In this document: positions 7,965 to 19,390 of the stretch, piece by piece
How the letters are laid out: each line of letters starts with the position of its first letter
Position numbering within the stretch: position 1 is the stretch's first letter
Source of the DNA: JANQRZ01 sp965215165
GTDB lineage: Bacteria; Bacteroidota; Rhodothermia; Rhodothermales; JANQRZ01
Direction of reading: 5' to 3'
Length of the DNA: 64,000 nt
Assembly (NCBI GenBank): GCA_965215165.1
Contig: CBDCCX010000006.1
Location: forward strand, 1,116,001-1,180,000
The notes under the pieces: model-generated
Seen by the model: the letters and a program-made list of their open reading frames with translations, nothing else
Databases searched by the model: none
What the model was told of the DNA's origin: nothing
Position numbers and translations under genes: made by a program

Positions 7965-8536
7965 TAGAACGTCACGCCGAGCGAGAAACGCCCCTCGCCG
8001 TAGCCGAAGTCGTCCTCGTCGATCTCGGCCGAGAAGTCGCCGAGCTGGACCTCGCTGAACCCGCCGCCGCCCAGGCGGAGGCCGGCGTCGAGCGCGACAG
8101 TGGGGCTGACGAAGTAGGCAATCCCGCCGCCGAGGGTGATCCCACCGCCGCGAAACTCCAGGTCGTCCTCGGTCGCGGCGACGCCGCGCAGCGCGACGTC
8201 CAGGTAGGGCACCCAGCGGCGGCTCGGCAGCAGGTTGAACCGGGCTCCTATCTCGCCGCCGCCCCAGCCGTACTCGTCGTTGATGACGCCGTTCGTCTCG
8301 CCGTCGATGCGGGACCCGGCGAGGCCAGCATAGAGGGTGACGACGCGCGAAACGCTCCAGCCGGCGCGGAACGAGAGGCCGCCGCCGTCGTCGGTGTCGT
8401 CGAAGTCGTCCTCGTTGTAGTTCAGGGACTGGCCGTCGAGCGAGGCCTGGAGGAAGAGCCGCTGGGTGTTCGAGGGCTGCGCCAGAGCCGGCACCGCGGC
8501 GAGCAGGGTAAGGAGCGCGAGAGAGCGTAGCAGCAT
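7952..8536 (-). CDS. Outer-membrane beta-barrel protein
   Basis: 194 residues. A clear Sec signal peptide (MLLRSLALLTLLAAVPALAQ, cleavage after ALA) is followed by alternating amphipathic strands with aromatic and Gly residues: LSFRAGWSVSRVVTLYAGLAG, GEIGARFNLLPSRRWVPYLD and FSLGVTFYPLR. It ends in an aromatic/hydrophobic C-terminal strand, as expected for BAM substrates. The acidic loop NEDDFDDTDDGGG is probably extracellular. It resembles the generic 8-stranded OmpA/OprF-type barrels that Bacteroidota carry in many copies; no enzymatic motif. The start was placed at the Met that opens the signal peptide. It is a single gene between convergent or parallel neighbours. Confidence 0.8.
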   Translation of the reverse strand: MLLRSLALLTLLAAVPALAQPSNTQRLFLQASLDGQSLNYNEDDFDDTDDGGGLSFRAGWSVSRVVTLYAGLAGSRIDGETNGVINDEYGWGGGEIGARFNLLPSRRWVPYLDVALRGVAATEDDLEFRGGGITLGGGIAYFVSPTVALDAGLRLGGGGFSEVQLGDFSAEIDEDDFGYGEGRFSLGVTFYPLR

Positions 8537-8703
8537 GGGTCTGTCCGTCGGTGAGAGTGGTTCACCAGTGGGTGCGTTCTGCCGACCACTGAGCGGCGCG
8601 TCCAGCCGCCGCCCGGTCGCCTCAGGCTGCAGCCTCAGGCTGCACATCCAGACGCAGCCTAGCATGCCGTATTCAAGGGGCGTGCCAGCTTTTCCGAGCT
8701 GGG

Positions 8704-10296
8704 CTAGACGTTCTCGACGACGATCTCGAGCAGCCCGCCGCCGACGGCGAAGGCCGTGAGCTGGACGTTGCCGTTGGGGCTGCGGACGCGGATCGTGAGG
8801 GTCTCGAGCTCGGGCGGGATCGGGTTGCCGAAGTCGTCCACCTGCTCACCCTGGACGGCGCTGAAGTTGAAGCTGGTGCGGCCGTCGCCGGGGCAGAGGT
8901 AGTCGCCGAGCGTGACGTCCGAGTCCCCGACGGCCTCGACGTTGACGCCGTCGGCGATGACCGAGATCGTGGTCTCGGGGGCGAGCGGATGACCGAACGA
9001 GTCGTCGACGATGAAGCTGTAGTCTCCCAGGCCGGTGTCCGTGTCGATATCGACTGGCGTGAGGTCGCGGATCCGGGCTTGACCAGAGAAGAGGATCGGC
9101 GTCGTGGCCTCGATCTGCTGCTGGTTCATGTCGGCGGTGCGGGCGGTGATGAGGGCGTAGCCGCGGGCGTCGGAATCGGGGCAGTCGGGCGGCGGCTCGC
9201 CGGTGGTGAGGGGCGCGGCCGAGATCAGCGACACCGTCGTGATGCCGAGGGCGTCGGTCGTGCCGGAGCCTTCGATGATGCCGGCGTCCGTTGTGAAGTA
9301 GACCGCCGTGCCGGGCTGCACCGGGTTGCCGTAGATGTCGCCGACGTAGGCCGTGATCGGGTTGACCTGGCCGAAGCGGACGTAGCCGGGGAAGTTGGAG
9401 CTGCCCTGGTTGCCCGGCGCGATGCTGAAGTGGAGGTCGTCCGGGAGCCCACCGGTGATGGTGATGACGGTCGGGAGCGAGCGGATCTCGTCGCCGTCCT
9501 CGTTGGTCGCCGTGGCGACGAGCTGGACGGCCCCGGCGCGGGTGCCGGACGAGAGCGTGGTCTGGACGCGGCCCGAGGCGTCGGTCGGTTTGACGGCGGG
9601 CGCGGCGAACTCGCCCCCGCCCGGCCCGCTGCCGATGGCGAAGCTGACGTCCACGGCGTGCTCCGCGTCGACGGGGTTGCCGGCGGCGTCGAGCACGACG
9701 AAGGTGAGGGTCGCGGTCTCGTCGGCCCCGGCGCTGACGACGCCGATGGTCTCGGAGGAGCGCCCGACGAGCGTGATGCTAGCCGCCGGTCCCGAGGGCT
9801 CGTCGGCCCCTTCGTCGATGCCGCCGCCGGTGTCGCCGCCGCCGGTGTCGCCGCCGTCGCCGTCACCGCCGTCGCCACCTCCCCCGCCGTTGCCGGTCGA
9901 CGTGGAGCGGAGCTCGATCAGCGCGGCGACCTCCCGGTCAATGGCCGCGGCGACCTCGAGCGTGGTCCGCTCGTAGCCGAGCGCGAAGATCTCGAGCGAG
10001 ATCATGTCGCCGGTGCTGTCGGCCTGGACCGCGAGCGAGAAGGTGCCGTCGGCTCCGGTGGCGGTGCTCTCGCCGGTGCCGATGACCTGGACGGTGGCTC
10101 CGGCCACGCCTCGGGTGGAGCCTTGCTCGACGACGGAGCCGCGGAGCGTGGTGGTGCCGGCTTCGTCGGTGGAGTCGCAGCCGGCGAGGAGGGCGAGGGC
10201 GAGGACGGGCAGCAGCAAGCGTGCCTGGAACAGACCGGTCTGGGGCACACGAGTCTGGGACAGACAGGGTTGGGGCAATCGGGTGTGGAGGCGCAT
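8704..10296 (-). CDS. Ig-like domain lipoprotein with CarboxypepD-type N-domain
   Basis: 530 residues. The lipobox LALLAGC near residue 39 marks it as a lipoprotein, here after an unusually long N-region (see the 15-bp repeat). Next is a carboxypeptidase-regulatory-like module (TTLRGSVVEQGSTRGVAGATVQV, ~49-130). A Gly/Asp-rich low-complexity linker (GGDGGDGDGGDTGGG) follows. Then come Big_1/invasin-like beta-sandwich repeats with the hallmark phrases VVLDAAGNPVDAEHAV, TDASGRVQTTLSSGT and YGNPVQPGTAVYFTTDAG followed by TDALGITTVSLIS. Such proteins are cell-surface, possibly adhesive. The start is the ATG at 10296. It follows the M16 protease gene, from which it is separated by a likely terminator. 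Confidence 0.85.
   Translation of the reverse strand: MRLHTRLPQPCLSQTRVPQTGLFQARLLLPVLALALLAGCDSTDEAGTTTLRGSVVEQGSTRGVAGATVQVIGTGESTATGADGTFSLAVQADSTGDMISLEIFALGYERTTLEVAAAIDREVAALIELRSTSTGNGGGGGDGGDGDGGDTGGGDTGGGIDEGADEPSGPAASITLVGRSSETIGVVSAGADETATLTFVVLDAAGNPVDAEHAVDVSFAIGSGPGGGEFAAPAVKPTDASGRVQTTLSSGTRAGAVQLVATATNEDGDEIRSLPTVITITGGLPDDLHFSIAPGNQGSSNFPGYVRFGQVNPITAYVGDIYGNPVQPGTAVYFTTDAGIIEGSGTTDALGITTVSLISAAPLTTGEPPPDCPDSDARGYALITARTADMNQQQIEATTPILFSGQARIRDLTPVDIDTDTGLGDYSFIVDDSFGHPLAPETTISVIADGVNVEAVGDSDVTLGDYLCPGDGRTSFNFSAVQGEQVDDFGNPIPPELETLTIRVRSPNGNVQLTAFAVGGGLLEIVVENV
10212..10286. repeat. 15-bp-period degenerate minisatellite in the signal-peptide region
   Basis: Five imperfect 15-bp units, e.g. 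GGAACAGACCGGTCT, GGGGCACACGAGTCT, GGGACAGACAGGGTT and GGGGCAATCGGGTGT on the plus strand. They encode residues ~4-28 of the lipoprotein (LPQPCLSQTRVPQTGLFQA), lengthening the n-region before the hydrophobic core. A repeat of the same period with a similar core lies in hemA (49884-49988). Confidence 0.65.
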
Positions 10297-10411
10297 GGGC
10301 GTAGGGCGTGGGCGAGAACGGCGTGGCGTGCCGAGCGGCACGTGGCCTCGCTGCAAAGGCGGACCGACCCTCGTATCGTCCGCCCCCTCGCCGAGCTTTA
10401 TCGACCCGCCC

Positions 10412-10445
10412 AAAACGCGGAAGGGCGACCCGCCGGTCGCCCTTC
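10412..10445 (-). terminator. Hairpin with T-tract after the M16 protease gene
   Basis: A perfect 11-bp stem (GAAGGGCGACC / GGTCGCCCTTC, loop CGCC) at 10420-10445 is followed on the minus strand by CCGCGTTTT. It sits 25 bp past the stop of the M16 gene and before the lipoprotein start, so it can end M16 transcription. The stem also belongs to the GGGCGA...TCGCCC palindrome family seen at 24394 and 26351. Confidence 0.6.
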
Positions 10446-10469
10446 GCTGCTGATCGTTGTGGCGTCCCG

Positions 10470-13427
<2,958 letters not shown>

Positions 13428-13545
13428 CGGGGGCAGTCGGGGTGGGAGTAGCGGGAGGCGCGTCGCCCAAGAACGAAGTGCGCTAGGGGCGTTGTATCCG
13501 TTTGCAGCCGAAGACAACGCGAAGAGCACCGGCAGGGTCCGGGAC

Positions 13546-13552
13546 TATCTTC
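13546..13552 (+). promoter_or_regulatory. Promoter-like TATCTTC box upstream of the OsmC gene
   Basis: TATCTTC lies 32 nt before the ATG at 13584. The same word precedes several other starts in this window at 20-40 nt (hutI, holB, tRNA-Met, the potassium channel), which supports a -7 role. Confidence 0.4.
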
Positions 13553-13583
13553 TCTGTCCTCGCCCCATCCTCCCTGATCCCAC

Positions 13584-14045
13584 ATGGAACCGCCCGCCGA
13601 TTTCGCCGAGGTCTTCGACCGCCGCGTCACCGTCCACACACCCGCCTCGGGCTTCCGCACCGGGGTCGCTGTCCGCCAGCACGCGCTCGTGGCCGACGAG
13701 CCGACCGAGGTCGGCGGCACCGACCAGGGGCCGACGCCCTACGACCTGCTCGCCGCAGCCCTCGGCACCTGCACCGCGATGACCATCCGCATGTACGCCG
13801 ACCGCAAGCGGTGGCCGCTCACCGGCGTCACCGTGCAGGTCGAGCACGACCGCCTCCACGCCACCGACTGCGCGAACTGCGAGACGGCCGAGGGCAAGAT
13901 CGACCGCCTCCGCCGCACCCTCACCTTCGACGGCGACCTCAGCGCCGAGCAGCGCGCCCGCCTCACCGAGATCGCCGACCGCTGCCCGGTCCACCGCACG
14001 CTCGAGGGCGAGATCGTCATCGAGACCGTACGCGCGGAGGCCTAG
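13584..14045 (+). CDS. OsmC/Ohr family peroxide-detoxification protein
   Basis: 153 residues, the usual length. The OsmC signature GPTPYDLLAAALGTCTAMTIRMYADRK contains the peroxidatic Cys63; the second conserved Cys134 is in ADRCPVHRTLEGE. It reduces organic hydroperoxides with a dithiol donor. An extra pair, Cys96 and Cys99 in DCANCETAEG, is seen in the YhfA/OsmC-like subgroup that carries a short metal- or redox-type insertion. Its last 4 bp overlap the end of the convergent DNA methyltransferase gene. Confidence 0.92.
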   Translation: MEPPADFAEVFDRRVTVHTPASGFRTGVAVRQHALVADEPTEVGGTDQGPTPYDLLAAALGTCTAMTIRMYADRKRWPLTGVTVQVEHDRLHATDCANCETAEGKIDRLRRTLTFDGDLSAEQRARLTEIADRCPVHRTLEGEIVIETVRAEA

Positions 14046-15643
14046 CCGCGGTGAGCGGTCCGCCAGCCCACGAGAGTCTCGACTCCCTGCCGGACGAGTG
14101 CGATCTCTGGCTGCGACATCCCTAGCTGGCCCTCTAGAACGAACGGGTCTCCGGCCGAATACGCTTCGTTGGTCTTGGATGCGCTCAGCAGATCGTCCAG
14201 GTCCGACAGGTGCCGCTCGTCCGCACGCACGGAGCGCGGGAGCCGAATCTTGTTGGCCTCTCCGGGAATCAGCACCAGCACGCCGCCCCCGAGCGCGTGG
14301 ATCTCCAGCTCGCATTGAAGCAAGGTCAGTGAGGTATACCAAGCGGTGACAACGGCCTCGGGGCGAACCTCCGGCTTGAGGTAGCCGCAGAGGAGGCTGT
14401 TGGAGGCGGCGTAGCCCGCATCGTTCACCATCACCACGGGGCGCTCGCTGAACACGCTCAGGATCAGCTCCGGCGTTCGGACACCCGGCACGGCATACCA
14501 CGGAGACCTGATCCTGCACTTGTACTGGTTCTGGACGCCCTCCGCTTCGCCCTGCGCGACGTACGCCGCCTCCGAGCGCGTCAAGGCCTCTCGGGGTAGG
14601 AACAGCGTCGAGACGCTTTCGCTCGGCACCGTAGACGACCGGACCCCGGACTTCGCCAGGGCCTTCGTCGAGGTGATCGCCTCGACGAGGTTCTCGGGTC
14701 TGATCGAGTAGCGGGCTACCGTGCCCGGATCCGGGTGGAAGAAGGTTTTGTCTCCAGAGACGTAGCCGATCCTGATCGTCGCTAGGCGCTCGAGGGGCAC
14801 CGTCTGTGCCGGCAGCATGCGGTCTAGCACCTGGGTCAGCTCGTCCGAGAGCAGCGCCCTGACGAAGACGCGCTCCCCCGCCAGGATATCTCGGACCGAC
14901 ACCGTTCGCTCGACCCCAGGTCTTCCCTCGACCATACCGCCGACTGTGTCGAACGCCCGGAAGTCGACCGTGTCCGTGCGGCCCCCGTAGCCGTCCGCGT
15001 AGAGGATCACGACCTCCTGCATCACGTCGGGGAACAGGCGCTCCCTGGAGCGCTCGACCGCGAGCGACCGGAACGACTCTGCCAGCTTGCGCCAGAGCGG
15101 AAGGGCGTATCTGACGTAGGTGAGCTCGTACGGCAGCACCAGCGCCAGGCGACCGCCGGGCCGCAGGGCTTCGACCGCATGAAGCACGAACGGCATCCAC
15201 AGGCTCCCACTCGTCGCCATCGCGTGCCCGAGCGAGCGCTGCGCCACGTCGAGAGCCTGGTCCCGTTGCCCGGGTTTCAGATGCCGGAGCCGGACGTAGG
15301 GGGGATTGCCCACGACACCGTCCACCAAGCCCGGATCGGTCCTGAGGAAATCCGACCGGACCGTCGTGACGCCGAGGGAGGGCGAGACGCCGTCGAGTCG
15401 CAAGACGGCTTGCTCGTCGAGCTCGACGCCGACGACCTGGACGGCCTCCAGTCCTCGGGCCTCGACGGAGCGGTCCAGCGCCCGGATGAAGGCCCCGTCC
15501 CCGAAGCTAGGCTCGAGGACGACATCGCCCGACCGCCTCACCACCCAATCGGCCATCAGATCGGCGGCAGAGCGCGGGGTGTAGTAGGCCCCGAAGCGGC
15601 GCTGCCTCGTCTTGGCAGAGGCGATTGGTTTGGGGGATTTCAT
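14042..15643 (-). CDS. Adenine-specific DNA methyltransferase (M.TaqI-like), orphan
   Basis: 533 residues. N-terminal class I methyltransferase: GAYYTPRSAADLMADWVV and VVLEPSFGDGAFIRALD (AdoMet motif I, ~40-56), VVGVELDEQAV (motif II), SDFLRT (motif III) and catalytic VGNPPYVRLRH (motif IV, NPPY at 113-116). These define an N6-adenine, gamma-class enzyme. The C-terminal ~250 residues fit a target-recognition domain of the TaqI/Eco57I type. No nuclease domain is fused and no restriction gene is adjacent, so it is an orphan methylase or half of a separated system. The ATG at 15643 overlaps the hutG stop by 4 bp (ATGA), an odd place for such a gene. Confidence 0.9.
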   Translation of the reverse strand: MKSPKPIASAKTRQRRFGAYYTPRSAADLMADWVVRRSGDVVLEPSFGDGAFIRALDRSVEARGLEAVQVVGVELDEQAVLRLDGVSPSLGVTTVRSDFLRTDPGLVDGVVGNPPYVRLRHLKPGQRDQALDVAQRSLGHAMATSGSLWMPFVLHAVEALRPGGRLALVLPYELTYVRYALPLWRKLAESFRSLAVERSRERLFPDVMQEVVILYADGYGGRTDTVDFRAFDTVGGMVEGRPGVERTVSVRDILAGERVFVRALLSDELTQVLDRMLPAQTVPLERLATIRIGYVSGDKTFFHPDPGTVARYSIRPENLVEAITSTKALAKSGVRSSTVPSESVSTLFLPREALTRSEAAYVAQGEAEGVQNQYKCRIRSPWYAVPGVRTPELILSVFSERPVVMVNDAGYAASNSLLCGYLKPEVRPEAVVTAWYTSLTLLQCELEIHALGGGVLVLIPGEANKIRLPRSVRADERHLSDLDDLLSASKTNEAYSAGDPFVLEGQLGMSQPEIALVRQGVETLVGWRTAHRG

Positions 15644-16590
15644 TGCGCGTCCGAGGGCCGAGTCTCCCGCTCCGCCAGTCCCTTCAGGAAGTGCCAGACG
15701 GTGAGCGCCGCGAGGCGGGCCGTCCGGCCGTCGAGGTCGAACGCCGGGTTGAGCTCGACGACGTCCACTGAGCCGACGAGCGGCGAGCGGCCCATCTCGT
15801 AGGCCGCGTAGAGCCACAGGTCGGCCGGGAGGCCGCCGACGTTGGGGGCGCTGACGCCGGGGGCCGAGGCGGCGTCGACGGCGTCGAGGTCGAACGTGGC
15901 GAGCGTCGGGTTCGCCAGGCCGATGGCGACGGAGCGGACGCGGACCTCGTGCAGGCTCCGCCGCCAGATCACCTCCCCGGCGTGCTCGTCGATCACGTCG
16001 AGGTGGGCGCGCGCGGTGCTGTGGGGCTGGAGCCCGGCGACCTGGTAGCGCGTGCACCGGCCCGACTCGTGCTCCAGCGCCTGCCGGAACGGCGAGCCCG
16101 AGTGGGCGAGGCCGTCCTTGAGCGGGCGCACGTCTACGTGGGCGTCCCAGTTCAGAATCTCCACGTCGAGGTCGGCCCCGACGTAGCCGAGGAAGTGCCC
16201 GAAGCTGGTCTCGTGCCCCCCGCCGAGGAGGACCGGCACGACGCCGGCGGCCAGGAGCGGAGCCAGCGTTTCGCCGAGTCGCTGCTGGTCGGCCTCCACG
16301 TCGCCCGTCACCGGCACGTCGCCGAGGTCGGCGGTGCGGTCGAGGAGGCTCGTGAAGGCCGGGTGCTCGGCGTCGGGGGTGAGCTTGTAGAGCGCGCGGC
16401 GGAGGGCGTCGGGGCCGGCGGCGGCACCGGGGCGACCGCCGTTGCGCCGCACGCCCTCGTCCGAGGGGAAGCCGACGACCGCGACCCGCATCGCCTCGAC
16501 GGGCCGGCGTCGGGCGAGCCAGTGGCCGAGGCGCGGATCGTCCGAGGCGGTGTCGGGGGCAGGGACCGTGGCGGGGACGAGGTCAGGCAT
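15640..16590 (-). CDS. hutG: Formimidoylglutamase (arginase family)
   Basis: 316 residues of the ureohydrolase fold. The manganese motifs are visible: GGGHETSFGHFLG, NWDAHVDVRP and FDLDAVDAASAPGVSAP. The last includes the D-x-D pair and the phrase typical of HutG-like members. It hydrolyses N-formimino-L-glutamate to glutamate and formamide, the last step of one branch of histidine degradation. The assignment over agmatinase or arginase rests on the adjacent hutI, whose stop overlaps this start by 8 bp. The remaining hut genes (hutH, hutU) are not in the window. Confidence 0.9.
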   Translation of the reverse strand: MPDLVPATVPAPDTASDDPRLGHWLARRRPVEAMRVAVVGFPSDEGVRRNGGRPGAAAGPDALRRALYKLTPDAEHPAFTSLLDRTADLGDVPVTGDVEADQQRLGETLAPLLAAGVVPVLLGGGHETSFGHFLGYVGADLDVEILNWDAHVDVRPLKDGLAHSGSPFRQALEHESGRCTRYQVAGLQPHSTARAHLDVIDEHAGEVIWRRSLHEVRVRSVAIGLANPTLATFDLDAVDAASAPGVSAPNVGGLPADLWLYAAYEMGRSPLVGSVDVVELNPAFDLDGRTARLAALTVWHFLKGLAERETRPSDAQ

Positions 16591-17809
16591 CAGCGCTCCA
16601 GACGGTCGCGCCGCCGATGACGGTGCGGAGGCAGGCGTTGGGGCGGAAGTGGTAGAGCCAGTGGTTCACGTCGGGCGCGTCGATCACGGCGAAGTCGGCG
16701 CGCTTGCCGGCCTCCAGCGATCCGACGGTGGTGTCCATCCCGATGGCCCTCGATGCAATAACGGTAGCCCCTTTGAGCGACTCGGCAGGCGTCATCCGCT
16801 GCACCGTGCACGCCAGCAGCATCGCCAGCGGCAGGTTGTAGCTCGGCGCGCTGCCGGGGTTGAAGTCCGTCGCCACCGCCACCGGCACGCCCGCCCCGAT
16901 CAGCCGCCGCGCCGGGAGCGGGCGGACGTTCAGGTAGAGCGTCGCCAGGGGCAGCGACACGGCGACGACGCCCGCCGCGGCCATCGCCCGGATTCCCTCC
17001 GCCGACACGTACTCGAGGTGGTCCGCCGATACCGCGCCGACCTCAGCGGCGAGCCCCGCCCCGCCGGTGTCGGAGAGCTGGTCGGCGTGGAGCTTGGGGC
17101 GCAGGCCGTGCGCCGTGCCGGCGGCGAAGACCGCGCGGGCTTCGTCCGGCGAGAAGGCCGTTTCCTCGACGAACACGTCGCAGAACCGGGCGAGGCCGCT
17201 GGCCGCAGCGGCGGGGATGACCGTCTCGGTGAGCAGGCGGAGGTAGCCGTCCCGGTCGTCGGCGAACTCGGGCGGGACGATGTGCGCGCCGAGGAGCGTC
17301 GGGACGATCCGCGTCGGCTGGCTCTCGGCGAGGCGGCGGTAGGCGCGGAGCGTCTTGAGCTCGTCCTCGGCGCTCAGCCCGTAGCCGCTCTTGGCCTCGA
17401 CGGTCGTCACCCCGAGGGTCCGCATCTCGGCCAGGAAGCCGGCGGCGCGCTCGGCGAGGTCGGCCTCGGTGGCGGCGCGCGTCGCCCGCATCGTGCTGGC
17501 GATCCCGCCGCCGGCGCGGGCGATGTCGAGGTAGTCCGCCCCCGCGATCCGCTGCGCGAACTCGTCGGCCCGCCAGCCGCCAAAGGCCAGGTGCGTGTGG
17601 CAGTCGACCAAGCCGGGGATGACGAGCCGACCGCCAGCGCTCTGCCGCTCCTCGTCCGCAAACTCGCCCGGCACCTCGCTGGCCGGCCCGGTCCAGCGGA
17701 TGGTATCGCCCTGCCAGACGAGCGCAGCATCCCGAACCGGGTGGAGGTCGGCCTGCGCGCCGTCGGCCCGGCAGGTGGCGAGGGTCGCGATGTCGGTGAG
17801 AACGGGCAT
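16583..17809 (-). CDS. hutI: Imidazolonepropionase
   Basis: 408 residues, the family's usual length. Amidohydrolase motifs: VIPGLVDCHTHLAFGG (metal-binding HxH), VTTVEAKSGYGLSAEDELK, LHADQLSDTGGAGLAAEVGA, SADHLEY and VAVATDFNPGSAPSYNLPL (catalytic Asp). It opens the imidazolone ring to give formiminoglutamate, the substrate of HutG encoded next. The start at 17809 (MPVLTDIATLATC) is directly preceded on the coding strand by ten C residues. Upstream in-frame codons are low-complexity and look untranslated. A TATCTTCG box lies 25-32 nt upstream. Confidence 0.95.
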   Translation of the reverse strand: MPVLTDIATLATCRADGAQADLHPVRDAALVWQGDTIRWTGPASEVPGEFADEERQSAGGRLVIPGLVDCHTHLAFGGWRADEFAQRIAGADYLDIARAGGGIASTMRATRAATEADLAERAAGFLAEMRTLGVTTVEAKSGYGLSAEDELKTLRAYRRLAESQPTRIVPTLLGAHIVPPEFADDRDGYLRLLTETVIPAAAASGLARFCDVFVEETAFSPDEARAVFAAGTAHGLRPKLHADQLSDTGGAGLAAEVGAVSADHLEYVSAEGIRAMAAAGVVAVSLPLATLYLNVRPLPARRLIGAGVPVAVATDFNPGSAPSYNLPLAMLLACTVQRMTPAESLKGATVIASRAIGMDTTVGSLEAGKRADFAVIDAPDVNHWLYHFRPNACLRTVIGGATVWSADA

Positions 17810-17819
17810 GGGGGGGGGG
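17810..17819. repeat. G10 homopolymer abutting the hutI start codon
   Basis: Ten G residues on the plus strand (C10 in the transcript) lie immediately 5' of the hutI ATG. The tract occupies the position where a ribosome-binding site would be, so length changes could alter translation. Confidence 0.8.
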
Positions 17820-17833
17820 CGTGTGGGGACGCG

Positions 17834-17841
17834 CGAAGATA
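17834..17841 (-). promoter_or_regulatory. Promoter-like TATCTTCG box of hutI-hutG
   Basis: Minus-strand TATCTTCG, 25-32 nt before the hutI ATG, in a position like the same box before holB and the potassium channel gene. Would drive hutI, hutG and the overlapping methyltransferase. Confidence 0.4.
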
Positions 17842-17918
17842 CCGGCGAAGAAGTGCCGAAGCCCGGTCTGGGCGCTGCCCGCCGGGACCCGGATGTGAGA
17901 CGCGCCGTACTGCCCTTC

Positions 17919-18692
17919 ATGTCCCGCCGCCCCGCCCCGTACCTCGCCGAGCTGACCGCGCCGCTCACCGCCGCGCCGCCGCCGCTCGGCCTCCGGTTCC
18001 GCGTGGCGACCTACAACGTCCACCGCTGGGCCGGCGTCCGCGGCGGCCGGAAGTACGAGCCCGACCGCGTGCTGACCGTCCTCGGCGAGCTCGGGGCCGA
18101 CGTGCTCGCGCTGCAAGAGGTGCTCCGGCCCACGGACCGCCCCGACCCGCTGCGCCAGGCCGCCCGGATGCTGGGCTTCCACCTGGCCTTCGTCGTGACG
18201 CGCATCCACAAGCGGGGCGAGCTGGGCAACGCCATCCTCTCGCGCTGGCCGCTGGCCGGGGCCGAGGCCATCGACCTGTCGTTCGGCCGGCTCGAGCGCC
18301 GCGCCGCGCTCGCCGTCCGGCTCACGAACGGCGCGGCCTCGCCGATCACGATTGCCTCGACGCACCTCGCCATCGTAGACCGGACGCGGACGCGGCAGGT
18401 CGAGGCGCTGCTGAACCACCCGCACTTCGACGGCGGCCCGGCGGTCCTCTTGGGCGACATGAACGCGTGGCGCAAGACGCCGGCCTCGCGCAGCCTCGAC
18501 GGCTTCGCCGAGCGGCACGCCAACCGCGACTGGCCGGCGTCCTACCCCAGCCCCCGGCCGGTGATGGCGCTTGACCGGATCTACGCGCGCGGGGCCGAGA
18601 TCGCGGACCTGCACGCGCACGAGAGCGCCGACAGCCGCCAGGCCTCGGACCACCTCCCGGTCGTCGGCACCGTCGTGCTGAACGGCAGCTAG
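17919..18692 (+). CDS. Endonuclease/exonuclease/phosphatase family hydrolase
   Basis: 257 residues of the EEP fold. Metal and catalytic motifs: VATYNVHRWAGVRGG (Asn), VLALQEVLRP (catalytic Glu), ASTHLAIVDRTRTRQ (His), VLLGDMNAWRKTPAS (Asp/Asn) and the terminal SDHLPVVGTV (Asp-His). Substrates in this superfamily range from DNA to phospholipids and inositol phosphates. There is no signal peptide, so it acts in the cytoplasm; relatives of this size are annotated only generically. The start is the ATG at 17919. The last 4 bp overlap the convergent HAD gene. Confidence 0.9.
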   Translation: MSRRPAPYLAELTAPLTAAPPPLGLRFRVATYNVHRWAGVRGGRKYEPDRVLTVLGELGADVLALQEVLRPTDRPDPLRQAARMLGFHLAFVVTRIHKRGELGNAILSRWPLAGAEAIDLSFGRLERRAALAVRLTNGAASPITIASTHLAIVDRTRTRQVEALLNHPHFDGGPAVLLGDMNAWRKTPASRSLDGFAERHANRDWPASYPSPRPVMALDRIYARGAEIADLHAHESADSRQASDHLPVVGTVVLNGS

Positions 18693-19390
18693 GCGCGCAG
18701 CGTCCCCTCAGCGGGGAGCAGGAGCTGGACCACGTCCGGCGTCACGTCTACGATCTCATCGGCCCCTTCGCGGCGCAGCTCGTCCTCGGTCCCGAAGCCG
18801 CAGAGCACGCCGATGGTCTGCGCCCCGGCCGCCTTGCCGGCGAGGATATCGACCGTCGTGTCGCCGATCATCACGCAGTCTTCGGGGGCCACGCCCATCT
18901 GCTCGGCGGCGTACTCGACCGGGTCGGGGTAGGGCTTCATCCGGACGGTCGTCTGCGCGGTGACGAGCGCGGTGAAGTGCTGCCGCAGGCCGAAGGTCTC
19001 GAAGAAGTGCGCGACGCGCTCGGCTCCGCCCGTCGAGATGGCGCACATAGGGAAGTGGGCGGCGAGCGCGTCGACCATCTCGGCGATGCCGGGCACGATG
19101 AGGTGCTCGACTTCGCGGGGCTGCGCGCTTTTCCGCTCGTCGAAGTAGGCTCGGATCCGTGCCAGCTCGTCGTCGATCCCGAGCCGGTCGGCGAGGCCGT
19201 AGGCGGTGTTGACCGGCGTCTCGGCGTCGAGCACGATGCGGCGGGCGACGCGCTCGGCCTGGCCGCCGCCGAGAAACGGCAGCTTCGCCAGGAACTGCGC
19301 GATCCGGCCGACGAGCTGGTCGTCGGTGTCGGAGAGCGTGCCGTCGACGTCGAAGCAGAGGGCGCGGACGCGGGACGGATCGAAGGGCAT
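18689..19390 (-). CDS. HAD-superfamily hydrolase (phosphoglycolate-phosphatase-like)
   Basis: 233 residues. HAD motif I is CFDVDGTLSDTDDQ (nucleophile Asp14, Asp16), motif II CAISTGGAERV, motif III Lys in VRMKPYPDPVEYAAEQ and motif IV VMIGDTTVDILAGKAAGA. The cap between motifs I and II is helical, as in Gph/PpaX-type enzymes. It should remove phosphate from a small metabolite or repair product; the substrate cannot be read from sequence. The next ~240 bp upstream have no gene on this strand and mark the start of the AT-richer patch. Confidence 0.9.
   Translation of the reverse strand: MPFDPSRVRALCFDVDGTLSDTDDQLVGRIAQFLAKLPFLGGGQAERVARRIVLDAETPVNTAYGLADRLGIDDELARIRAYFDERKSAQPREVEHLIVPGIAEMVDALAAHFPMCAISTGGAERVAHFFETFGLRQHFTALVTAQTTVRMKPYPDPVEYAAEQMGVAPEDCVMIGDTTVDILAGKAAGAQTIGVLCGFGTEDELRREGADEIVDVTPDVVQLLLPAEGTLRA

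Noticed and set aside
14042..16590. Restriction-modification or other defence island around the DNA methyltransferase
   Set aside because: Neighbours are histidine-degradation genes and OsmC; no nuclease, helicase or other defence gene is found.
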